NCBI RefSeq assembly: GCF_014066305.1
Contig: NW_023501121.1
Location: forward strand, 99,805-163,804
Direction: 5' to 3'
DNA: 64,000 nucleotides
Origin: Letharia columbiana
Taxonomy: Eukaryota > Ascomycota > Lecanoromycetes > Lecanorales > Parmeliaceae
Shown: in pieces, positions 10,363-21,765 of the stretch
How positions within the stretch are numbered: the stretch's first letter is position 1
How the letters are laid out: the number at the start of each line of letters is the position of its first letter
Made by a program: the position numbers and the translations under genes
Notes under the pieces: generated by a model
The model's input: the letters and a program-made list of their open reading frames with translations, nothing else
Databases searched by the model: none
What the model was told of the DNA's origin: nothing

Positions 10363-12555
10363 AACAGCCCAAATGGCTGGAATAGATGAAACATCTCCCT
10401 GGCTGCGGTAGCCCAAATAGTCGGAGTGACAAGGACGTCCCATAGCTGCGATAGCCCAATTAGCTGGAATGGCTGGGATATCCCAATGGCTGCGGTAGCC
10501 CAGTTAGATGGAATATGGCAGTGGTAGTTCGACTGAGATATCCCCATGGCTGCGGTAGCCCAAATGTCTGAAATAACTGAGACATCCCATGGCTGCGATA
10601 GCCCAATAGCTGAGATATCCCTGTGGCTGCGATAGCCCAAATGGCTGGAATAGCTGAAACATCTCCATGGCTGCGATAGCTGAGATATTCCTGTGGCTGC
10701 GATAGCCCAAATGGCTGGAATAGCTGAGACATCTTCATGGCTGCGGTAGCCCAAATAGCTGGGATAGCTGAAATATCCCCATGGCTGCGGTAGCCCAAGT
10801 AGCTGAAATAACTGGGACATCCCCATGTCTGCGATAGTCCAAATAGCTGAAATAGCTGGGACATCTCCGTGGTTGCGATAGCCCGAATAGCTGAATTGGC
10901 TGGGATATCTCCATGGCTGCGATAGCCCAAATAGCTGAAATCACTGAGACATCTCCAAGGCTGCGGTAGCCCAAATAGCTGAAGTAACTGAGACATCTCC
11001 ATGGCTGCGGTAGCCCAATTAGCTGAAGTAACTGAGACATCTCCATGGCTGCAGTAGCCCAAGTAGCTGAATTAACTGGGACATCCCCATGTCTGCGATA
11101 GGTCAAGTAGCTGAGATAGCTGGGACATCTCCATGGTTGCGATAGCCCGAATAGCTGAAATGGCTGGGACATCTCCAAGGTTGCGGTAGCCAAAATAGCT
11201 GAAGTAACTGAGACATCTCCATGGCTGCGGTAGCCCAATTAGCTGAAGTAACTGAGACATCTCCATGGCTGCGGTAGCCCAATTAGCTGGACTAGCTGAA
11301 ATTCCCCCTGGCTGCGATAGCTTAACCAGCTGAAATAACTGAGACATCTCCATCGCTGCGGTAGCCCAATTAGCTGGAATCGTTGAGACCTCTCCATGGC
11401 TGCGGTAGCCCGATTAGCTGAAATCCTGAGACATCTCCATGGCTGCGATAGCTGAGATACCCTTGTGGCTGCGGTAGCCCAAATAGCTGAAGTAACTGAG
11501 ACATCTCCATGGCTGCGATAGCCCAAACGGCTGGAAAAGCTGAGACATCTCCATGGCTGCGATAGCCCAAATGGCTGAAATAACTGGGACATCCCCATGT
11601 CTGCGATATTCCAAATAGCTGAAATGGCTGGGACATCTCTATGGTTGCGGTAGCCCGGACAGCTGAAATGGCTGGGACATCTCCATGGTTGCGATAGCCC
11701 GAATAGCTGGAATGACTGAAACATCCCCGTGGCTGCGATAGCTGAAGTAGCTGGATATGACTGCGGTAGTTCAAATAGCTGAAATGACTGGGATAGCCCA
11801 AATAGCTGGAATAGCTGAGACATCTCCAAGGCTGCGGTAGCCCAAATAGCTGGAATAGCTGAGACATCTCCGTGGCTGCGATAGCCCAAATAGCTGAAAT
11901 GACTGGGATAGCCCAAATAGCTGGAATAGCTGAGACATCTCCAAGGCTGCAATAGCTCAAATAGCTGAAATAGCTGAAATAGCTGAAATAGCCACATGGC
12001 TGCGATAGCCGAAATAGTTGAAATAGCTGAAATAGCTGCAATGATTGAAAACATCCACATGGCTGCAATAGCTCAAATAGCTGACATGGCTGCAATAGCC
12101 CAAATAGCTGAAATAGCCACATGGCTGCAATAGCTCAAATAGCTGAAATAGCTGAAATAGCTGAAATAGCGACATGGCTGCGATAGCCGAAATAGCTGAA
12201 ATAGCTGCAATGATTGAAAACATCCACATGGCTGCAATAGCCTAACTAGCTGAAGTGACTGAAATATCAATGTAGCTGCGATAGCTGAGGTGAATAGTTG
12301 TAGGTGGAATGGCTGAAGTGTGTATCCAAATGGTAGTTGCATGGTCGCATGGCCGTACGGCTGCAAATGGCTGGAATGGCTCCAATGGCTGACATGGCTT
12401 CAATGGGTGAATAGCTGCATGATATCTATGTGACTGCAATAGCCTCAAATAGCTGGTATGCTGGACAATTCCATATGGCTGATATGGCTGGAAATGGCTG
12501 AGTAGCCTCATGGCCGCATGGCTGCAATAGGGCTGAAATAGGGCTGGAATAGTCG
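10363..12555. repeat. Satellite block 2, 44-bp repeat unit
   Basis: Successive units start with CTGCGGTAGC at 10961, 11005 and 11049, a period of 44 bp. Each has CCCAAATAGCTGAA and GAGACATCTCCATGG. Because 44 is not a multiple of three, all three minus-strand frames stay open for long distances and give repeating false proteins. Toward 11960-12240 the unit becomes shorter repeats of AAATAGCTG. Confidence 0.92.
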
Positions 12556-14033
12556 CCACAGCTTGACTGGGGCTAGTGAGGGAGAGGCACAGCACACACT
12601 TATGGCAGGATAGCCGAGATTGCCATGTTGGAAGAGCCTTAAATAGGCGGCGTCCCCCCGTTTCTTGCTCTTCATTAGGGGCTATCAAAGTTCTTCTCGT
12701 CACAAAAAGAGGTTTTTTGGACTTTTCCCAGCCCTACCCGCGCCTATGTTTTTTTAAAAAAGCGTTTTCTTGAACTTAGCAACTCCAGGCCTTCTACCTT
12801 CAACTGTAGAGGGAGTTTTCCTAGGGCTGAGCTTCATAGTGTACACGCTGTCTGCGAGCGTAGCCTGTCTATACGTATAGCGCGCCATCTGCTTGCCAAG
12901 GCTAATTCTGCGGCGGCTGGGCCTTAGGAAAGAAGCCAATCTCATTTAGGGCCCCTTCTGCAGACGCCTATTTTCGAAATAACCCTCTTTTTCCGCGCAT
13001 TTCCCAGCTCACCATGTTTTCCAGGCCACCGATTTTGTAACTGTATTTCGCACCTATTTTCGCTTAGGTTTTGGAGAATCAATCCGTCTATTCTACATCA
13101 TCACAAACCTACCTAGGGATATTCTAACAGCCTGCATCAGCTATCTACTAAGAACTGCCAAGAATAGTGGACATCATAATGACTCGATATTCAGGTATTA
13201 ATCGTTTTGCTTCAGATTTGAAGCGGTGTCTGCTCTCTTGGGCCAAGACGACTGTTATTGTATCTTTCTCGGAACCGTTTTTATCCTCCATAGGCCCCAT
13301 ATCATAGGCAATGTAGTTAACGGTCCGGTAGACTACTATTGCGAGCAGCTCATTTGAGGCAAGAAGGGAAAAATAGTTACTATCTATAAGTAGCCAAAGC
13401 CTGATAAGGGTAGCTATTAAAGAACTAGTAGCTTATGGTACATGTTTAATGCTAGAAGAAGTAGAATGGTAATTTTTACGTAGCCCCTATTCTTGCGCTT
13501 CTCGCCGCAAGAAAGAGGTTTTTGGACTTTTCCAACCCACCCGCGCCTATGTTCTTTTTGGCGTTTTCTTGTACTTAGACTCCTAGGTCTTCTACTTTAC
13601 GTAGAGGGAGTTTTTTCAGGGCTGAGCTGCATAGTGGTACCGCTGTCTGCGTGCGGCGCTGTCTGCGTAGCGGCTGGGCCTATGTGGTACCCTAGCCAAT
13701 CATCATTTAGAACTCATTGTGCGTGTAGTTTTCATGGGACGTTACGCGAGACAGCACTAGTCCTCAAGAAGGAAGGTGTGGCGCGATCGTCGATCTGGAA
13801 GGAACTTCTTGGCAGGTGGCGAAAGCTCGGCGACTTCAGCATAAAGTAGGCTGACGACGTCGTCGGGTAGGCGACCGGAGGATTTCTTAGGAAAGGAAGG
13901 TTTGTAAGGAAAGAAAGCAGCTGCTTCGGAAGTGTATGTACCGAAGCTGTTCTTGTAGCGTAGCGGAAGACTTTGTCGAAGGATTGTGGTGCTTGTCAGG
14001 AAATGACAGGCTTGGTTACCGGATCTCTTGGTG
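12556..14033. other. Gene-poor stretch with a direct repeat pair
   Basis: About 12690-12950 and 13494-13711 are diverged direct repeats sharing AGAGGTTTTTGGACTTTTCC, CCGCGCCTATG and GTAGAGGGAGTTTT. Between and after them I find no convincing gene. A plus-strand frame at 13493-13849 is only this repeat plus flank. It could be a pair of old non-autonomous elements. Confidence 0.5.
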
Positions 14034-14919
14034 TGATGAAATTGATGACGGCTTGTTGTTTTTCTATGGAGTTTGTGTGCTACTTATAGTTATTGCCAAG
14101 CACAATAGGGCTGAGATGCTGAATTCCAACACTCCCCCTGCAGCGAAGGCCTATTTGCTTCCCCCTGGGACTGTAGCTGTAGCTTTCCATATAAATTAAT
14201 TGCCTGTGTCCTACTTTGAAGCCTCCTTAAACCCGTAAACCTCGCTCGTGTAGGGAAATCGGGAAGAGTGCTCTGCTGTAGGGTATATCGAGTGACTGAT
14301 TCGTAGGCTTCGAGCGGGTGTCTGTTCCTTCGTGTCTCTAAACCGTCCTCCCCTAGAGCCTTGTCGAATACCTTCGTAGAGGACTTTGTGGCGTGTTGTA
14401 GGGTATATCGAGTGACTGATTCGTAAGCTTCGAAATGTACGGGCTTCTGGCACTGGCATCGGGCACAGGCATCGTTGGCTCTGGCACTGGCATCTGACAT
14501 CTCTCTTAACTGTCGAGTCCTCCCCTAACTGCCTTGTCTGGTGCGCTTCCGTCTTTCCTCCCCTAAATCCTGGCCCTTTAAGCCCCCCAATCTTCTGCCT
14601 TTAACAGTGCTGTGGTCGGTATCGTATCGTAGGATCTGTGAGGTGTGGAATTGCGCTGAGAAGCCGTAGAGGTAGTGATTTGCAACTTGTGTTAACGCAG
14701 CGGACGTCGACCGGGACCTCTACTCTGTGGCTTGAATTGATACGACGTAAGAATACCTTTAGTAATCCCTTACGAAGGAAGCCGTCGTGGTGACGAGTTT
14801 CGTTAAACCGGGCTCATAACCTGATGAAATTGATGACGGCTTGTTGTTTTTCTATGGAGTTTGTGTGCTACTTATAGTTGTTGCCAAGCACAATAGGGCT
14901 GAGATGCTGAATTCCAACA
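14034..14919 (-). mobile_element. Miniature LTR retrotransposon (TRIM-like), Copia-type signals
   Basis: LTRs of 98 bp lie at 14034-14131 and 14822-14919, each running from TGTTGGAATTCAG to TCATCA on the minus strand. A 5-bp target duplication TGGTG lies at 14029-14033 and 14920-14924. Next to the 5' LTR (the right one) is a primer-binding site GGTTATGAGCCCGG. Before the 3' LTR is a purine tract ending GGGGGAG. The 690-bp interior has no polymerase. A minus-strand frame of about 80-136 codons includes two copies of EAYESVTRYTLQ and may be a remnant of gag. Such elements depend on proteins of another element. Confidence 0.92.
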
Positions 14920-15576
14920 TGGTGCTTGTCAAGCAAAGGAATGGTGTTGACAAGACGATTCCGGTGTTGCTATCATTTGCTAGGAGCAATGATCTAATTG
15001 ATGTGAAATGACTTGATAGATTGTATTGATAAAGAAACTACTTTCTAAGTAAGTAATTCTTTACCAAGCCTTGCTTAGCGAAAGCCCTTACTAGAAGAAA
15101 GGCCTTTCTTGACAATCCCTAACAGGAAACTATTTAATATTATATTTTTAAGTGGCGAAGAAATCGTAGAATAAGGCGTTCTAATTAACTTAATTTCTCT
15201 CGAGTTAAATCGAGCTATAATCTTTAATTCTTAAATTAATATTAAATAAGTTTCTTCTTAAGATATTATATTTACGGAATCGCTATAAGAGACTAGATAA
15301 TAATAGCGAGGTTAAATAATAACGCGATATTACTTCGAAAAATCTTTATAAATAAAGTAATAAGAAGAGCGTACTCGATAAGGTTTATATAAAGTAAATA
15401 TTAAATAATAAAGATCTAAGTAATCGATTTCTAAATATAAAAAAATAAGGCCTTAAAGTACTTTCTAAAGACTTCGAATAAATCTAATTCGTTTAAAAAT
15501 ATAATATTCGAGATTTTCGCGAGTCGTCTATTAATATCGTAAGCTAGATATCTTCTATTATCTAAAATAAATATAT

Positions 15577-15684
15577 ATAAGCCTTTCTATAAGCCTTTAT
15601 ATAAGTCTTTATATAAGTCTTTATATAAGTCTTTCTATAAATCTTTCTATAAGCCTTTCTATAAGTCTTTTTATAAGCCTTTAT
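15577..15684. repeat. 12-bp minisatellite, nine units
   Basis: The unit ATAAGYCTTTMT is repeated nine times with small changes. It lies inside RIP-degraded DNA. Confidence 0.85.
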
Positions 15685-15849
15685 AGTCTAAAATAGACGT
15701 ATATATATAAACCTCGCTATATTAATCGATTATCGAATAGATAATTTAAAAGACTAAGAAAAGAATTTATTATAATTATAGTTTTACTATAGTAAAAAAA
15801 AACTATATCCCTCTTATCTTCCCTTCGCTAATAGCTTTATTAATATCTT

Positions 15850-16960
15850 TATTAAAGACTTTAAAATCTCTCGAAGAGATACTTAAGAAGAAATATCTAG
15901 AGATTATATTTAATAAGTATAATTAAGTTCTTTCAGCCTATAAGAATAGCTTAGACTCTTATAAAAAGAAGTCTACTACTAGATCTATTACGTTATATTA
16001 TAAAGTTATTTCTTCTACTCTTAATTAACGTATTGCTAGTACTTATTTTTATTAAGAAGTAGTTAAAAATTAATAGTAATTAAGTTCTATAGAGAAGAAA
16101 GCTTTAAAAATATAGATTTTATAAGTAATAGAGTAAGACTAGTCTTTTAGAGTTTCTCTTATTTATTATATAGCTAGTAAAATACTAGTAGTAAAGTAAT
16201 ATTACGAGCGTATTCTTAATATATTACTTAGCTCTATAACTAGCGAGTCTTAGCGAAGATATTCTCTATTATATTATATCTTCTTTCTATCTATATAGCT
16301 CGATAGTCTTATTATTCTTATTCTATCTTACTTATATTAATATTATATCTATACTAGTTCTAATAAGTAAGATAATAAAGAGTTAGAGATAAATTAAATT
16401 CGTAGTTTTCTTAAACGTTATTTAAATCTATAGAGTTAATTTAGTTAGTTTTTAAATAAAGAGCGTACTATAACTTATAATATAGAAAAGTTATTACGAT
16501 AGTTTTAGCTTATTAAATTAGTTATTTAAAAGTATAATATTTAGAAGAAAAATATATATAATATAAATAAGAAAGGGTTTACTCTTAATACTATTAATAA
16601 AGTAAAAGTTATATACTTTAAGTATAATATATATACATATATAGCTTAGAATAAAAGTAGAGAGTAAACGATTTTTATCGAATATATATTCGCGAATAAA
16701 AGGCTTCTTTTCTTATTTATTATCTTTAAAAATAGAATTTAGATAAAGACTTAATTTAATATCTTAGAGAAAAAGAAATTAATTATTATATTAAGTGAAA
16801 ATAATTAAATAAATAACGTATTAGACTTAAAGTAGTTTATTAAATATACTTTATTTAATTCTTTTTATATAATTAGCTTTTAACTTATTTCTTATAAATA
16901 CTTTAAACTATAAACTCGAAAAATACTAAAAGAAAGATATCGCCTTCTAATATATAATAA
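15850..16960 (+). pseudogene. RIP-degraded Fot1/pogo-type transposase
   Basis: Ignoring stops, the plus strand shows the order expected of Fot1/pogo transposases. There is an HTH region near 16095-16200 (IEKKALKI then VSLIYYIASKIL). A DDE core follows, with NINKKGFTLNTINKVKVIYF near 16560-16620, then REWTIFIEYI and RLLFLFIIFK near 16660-16730. The usual family wording has MDEKGF and a site of the type TVIE...ADG...PPFVIFKG, so the differences are those RIP would cause. A second copy lies at 27690-28870. Confidence 0.7.
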
Positions 16961-17675
16961 AGTCGCTTATCAAAGTTCGCTCGATAGCCCTAATTAAAAA
17001 ACAGGTGCACATTATTTAATTTTAGAATAACTTTTTTATTTTCTATTAAAATTTTATAATTTTTCTTTTAAGTTATAGAACGTAATGTGAGCTTTTAAAT
17101 AAAAAAAAGATTACTAAATTTAATCTTATAGATATTTAAAGATAAGGAATTTAAATATCATCTATTAAAAGTTCGCTTATCAAATTTACTCGACAGCTCA
17201 AATTAAAAAAATGATTATGAATTTAAATATAGGCCTTTACTCGTATCTTATTAAAGAATTACAAAGTAAGATTTAATATCGCTTACGTTATAAAGCTTAT
17301 TATAAGAAAAGAAATAAATCTTATTAAAAAAAAGAGATATTTAATATATCTAAATAATACTTTTATTTTTAATAAAAAAGAAGAGATTCAGAAACTTTTT
17401 AAAAAGAGATTAAGAATATTTATTTAATAATATATTATAGTAAGACTCGAAGTTATATATAAAGTATATAATAAATATAATATAATTTCTTATTTTAATT
17501 TAGAGAAATATAGATAATAAGCGCGATTATAAAAATAAAGCGAGTATAAAGAATATATATATTCGAATTATAACATTTAAAAATATCTCGAATATCGTAT
17601 TTTTAAACGAATTTAGATTATTCGATATTCTTTTTTTAATACTTAATAAGAAGTTAGATAATATTATATATTTAA

Positions 17676-18883
17676 CGAGTAAAGGCCTATAAATTAAATT
17701 CATAATCATTTTTTTTATTAAGGCTGTTTAGCAAATTTAGTAAGCGACCTTTTAATAGACGATATTTAAATTCCTTATCTTTAAATATCTATAAGACTAA
17801 GATTAGTAATTCTTTTTTTATCTAAAAGCCCATATTACGTTCTATAATTTAAAAGAAAATTTTTAAAATTTTAATAGAAAATAAAAAAGTTATTCTAAAA
17901 TCAAATAATATATACCTGTTTTTTAATTAGGGCTGTCGAGCGAACTTTAATAAGCGAACTTTAATAAGCGATATTTAAATTCCTTACGCTTTAATAATTA
18001 TAAGACTAAATTTAAAAATTCCTTTTTTATCTAAAAGCCTATATTTCGTTCTATAGTTTAAAAAAGAAAATTTTAAAATTTTAATAGAAAATAAAAAAGT
18101 TATTCTATATATTAATAATATACACCTATTTTTTTAAGCGTAGGCGAGATTTTAATAGTTGCGAACGCTAATTTATTTACCCGCGATAACTTAGCCGATC
18201 TAACTAAAAAGCGTAGAGAACTCGAATTTATAATTAGCTATATATATAAATTCAAGGTTTTCAACCTTAGCTCTATCTTATTCTTTTATATATTAGTATA
18301 TATAATAGAATAAGATAGTGCTAAACTAGAAAACCTTGAATTTGTATGTGCAGCCAAATATCAATTTGTTAGGTCTACGCTTTTTGGTTAGACACCGCCG
18401 GTAAACAAATTAGCGTCCGTAATCATCAAAAAAATAGGTGTACATTATTAACATATGGAAAAACCTTTTTGTTTTCTATTAACTTTTTGAGATTTTAAAT
18501 TTTGAATTTTGGAGCGCAGTCTGGGCTTTCTGAATTTTTAAGAATTTTGAAATTTAATCTTATAATTATTAAAGCACAAGGAATTCAAATATGTCTCACC
18601 AGAGTTCGCTCGACAGCCGAATAGCCCTAATTAAAAAAAAACAGGTATATATTATTTGATTTTAGAATAACTTTTTTATTTTCTATTAAAGTTTTATAAT
18701 TTTTTGTTTAAACTATAGAGTATATTATGGGCTTTCAGATAAAAAAAGAATTACTAAATTTAGTCTTATAGATATTTAAAGGTAAGGAATTCAGATATCG
18801 CTCACCAAAGATCGCTTACCAAAATTTACTCGACAGCCCCGATCAAAAAAAAATGATTATGAATTTAATTCATAGGCCTTTAC
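17676..18883. repeat. Large palindrome, two arms of about 600 bp
   Basis: The left arm starts CGAGTAAAGGCCTATAAATT and the right arm ends with the complement (ATTCATAGGCCTTTAC). The centre is near 18290 in TATATATTAGTATATATA. Each arm holds two copies of a roughly 200-bp repeat with TTTTCTATTAAAATTTTA and a segment reading GTCTACGCTTTTTGGTTAG. The right arm is less mutated than the left. Confidence 0.8.
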
Positions 18884-20049
18884 GGAGGTCGACACCAAAA
18901 GTCCTGGATATGCCAAGACAAGGGTCTAGGTAGGGCTGAGTGCTTGGCATACTTTCAAATTTCATGAATAGTATTATTATTCTTTATTTTAATAAGTACT
19001 AGTACTCTATATAATAGCGAGATAGTATATATATACGAAGTATATATATGCGAAGTATATATATAATAGCGATATTAATAGAATATATAATAGCGATAAT
19101 ATTAAAGTACTAATTATAGCGTAAAGAAATAGAGGAAGAGTATAAAGACTTTTAATATATAAGTCTCATTTATATAGTATAATAAATAGAAATCTTCTTA
19201 CTATTCTCTATCTTAATTATCTTTTATTAATATATCTAATACTTAAAGTATTAATTATAATAATAAGACTTAAATTTAAGTACTTATTAAGTCTTACTCT
19301 TATAATCTTATTAACTATAAATAAAACGTCGTACTACTCGAAAAGATATATTAAGAACTTATAAGAAAGTCGAAAGATAATAACTATATTATTAAAATTA
19401 CGAGCTTACTTAAAAGAGGATTTACTTACTTAATCGATTTAGAAGTAAATAGAGTAAATATCGAGATATATTACGAAGGTAATACGTCTTAAAGATAATA
19501 ACGAGTATAGAAAAGATCGTAGGGGAGGTAATATACGATTATACGACTTCGCCGAGCGAGCTAATAAGTATATACGCAATTATATAAAGTATTATCGTTA
19601 AATAAATATAACTATATAGAAAGTGCCAAGAATGCCAAGAGTGCCAAGTATTTTAGCGCTGTTTAGAACTTTTAATATCGATCTTCGTACTCGTACTAAT
19701 ATAATAAAAGAAGAAATTTAAATTAAAGTTTATAAATAGTAATTAAAATAAACGCGAGAAATAACTTAATAAGATTTATATTTATGAATATATATTATAA
19801 AATAAGATAAAGCTATATTAAAAATTCTTTAATTAATATATATAGTAAATTATAAATTCGAGATTATTATACTTTCTATTTAAACTATCTAAGCTAGCTC
19901 TCTAGCTCTTCTAAGCTCTCTTATTAAAAAATTAATATATATTATTTAATTTTAAAGTAAGTTTTTTATTTTCTATTAATTTTTTTTTAAAAATATAGAT
20001 AATAGTTTATACTTTTTAGAAATAAAAGAATTAGAAAATCTAATCTTAT

Positions 20050-20960
20050 AACTATTTGTAAGGGTGGAAGTACTCGGAAGCGAACTGATAGGCTCGCTTG
20101 CGTCGCTTGCCAGGCTGCAAGCTACGCAGCTAGGGCGAGTATTCAACATGCTTGACAAAGTCTTAAATACTTGCGAGTCCCCTTTCCCCTTCTTCTTTCT
20201 TTAGTTATTAGTTTATCTAGTAACTGATCTATCTATTCTATCAACTACGCATCTAGACCTCGTGATTGCATAGCTGCTACGCAGTTTCATAAAAAGAGGC
20301 CTTACTACCTTACACTATTTAAACTTAATTTTTTTAAATATTATTTATTAAGAACTATTTATAAAGAATTAATTATTAAATTTACTCGATAATCTTATTT
20401 AAAAAATTAAATATATACTATTTAATCTAAAAAAAAACTTTTTTATTTTCTAATAAACTTTAATTTTTTTTAAATTAATAAACGCGATTTACGTTTTTAT
20501 AGAATAAAAGAATTATAAGATTTAATTTTATAGTTATTTAAAGATAAGAAATTTAAATATTATCTATTAAAGTTTATAATATTTACTTAATAGTTTTAAA
20601 TAAAACTTAAAAAATAGATATATATTATTAAATTTAAAATTATGAATTTTATTTTTAAATAAAATCTTTAATTTTCTTAAAAACGAAAAGCGTATCTATG
20701 AGATAGTAAGATCTCTTTTAATAAAACTACGTAGTAGCTATATAATTACGAGGTCTAGATACGTAGTTAATAGAATAAATAGATTAATTACTAGATAAAC
20801 TAATAACTAAAGAAAGAAGAAGAGAAAAGAAAACTCATAAGTATTTAAGACTTTATTAAGTATATTAAATACTCGCTCTAGCTACGTAGCTTATAGCCTA
20901 ATAAGCGACGTAAGCGAGCCTATTAATTCGCTTCGAGTACTTTTACTCTTATAGTATCTT
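20050..20960. repeat. Inverted pair of about 280-bp arms, one arm RIP-altered
   Basis: The left arm (about 20050-20330) keeps GGCTCGCTTGCGTCGCTTGC and CTACGCAGCTAGGGCGAG. The right arm (about 20690-20960) has the complement with many C to T and G to A changes. Between them is AT-rich DNA. It may be a foldback element. Confidence 0.75.
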
Positions 20961-21765
20961 ATCTATTTTTAAAAATTAAGAGTTATAAAATTAATTAAAG
21001 ATAAGAAGTTTAAATCGCTTATTAAGATACTATATACTCTATTAAGATATTATATACTCTATTAAGAAAAATATCTATATATAAGCTTAAATAGTTAAAT
21101 AGTAATAATTTTAATATTATTCGAAGTTATTTTACTTTATCTTCGATTCGAATCTATTAATCTCTCTCGCTAAAAATTTATAGAATAGAATTATAAAAAA
21201 ATTATAAGAATTATAAAACTATAAATAAAATTAAAAAAATATAAGAACTATTAAGATTAGTCTCTTAATAATTAATTTTACTTAAGTTCTTTAATTCGAT
21301 TTATTATTAAATTAAACTTCTAAAATAATTATAAGTTTAAACTCTAAGACTTCTAAATTATTAAACTATATAAATTACGCTCTATAATTTAAAAGTAAGA
21401 TCGAAATCTTTTAATAAGAAATGATAAAGTTATTTAAGAATTAAAAGTAGAAAAAGCGATTTTAATAAGTACGAACGTATTATATATATAATAGAAACGA
21501 AGATAGAAACGAAGAGATAGAAGATAACGCTATAATAGCGCCTTAATAGATATTACTTTCTAGTAGATTTCTCTATAAAATCTTAATTATCTTATACTTA
21601 ACTTATAAATCTACTATAATAATAGTAATTAATTTTCTACTATTATAATAGAACGTTAATTTATTTACTCTCGATATCTAGTTAAAAAAAGTAATAACTC
21701 TAAATTTATAATTTAACTATATATATAAATTTAAGGTTTTTAACTTAGCTTTATCTTATTCTATT

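Noticed and set aside
10296..12122. Several minus-strand proteins of 150-270 residues
   Set aside because: They are frame-shifted readings of the 44-bp satellite and have no domain.
12556..14033. An LTR element bounded by the 12690 and 13494 repeats
   Set aside because: The direct repeats have no TG...CA ends, primer site or target duplication that I can find.
13988..14945. Extra terminal duplication TGGTGCTTGTCA around the TRIM element
   Set aside because: A similar string occurs left (about 13987) and right (14920) of the element, but the left copy is 40 bases away from the LTR. The adjacent TGGTG is the proper 5-bp duplication.
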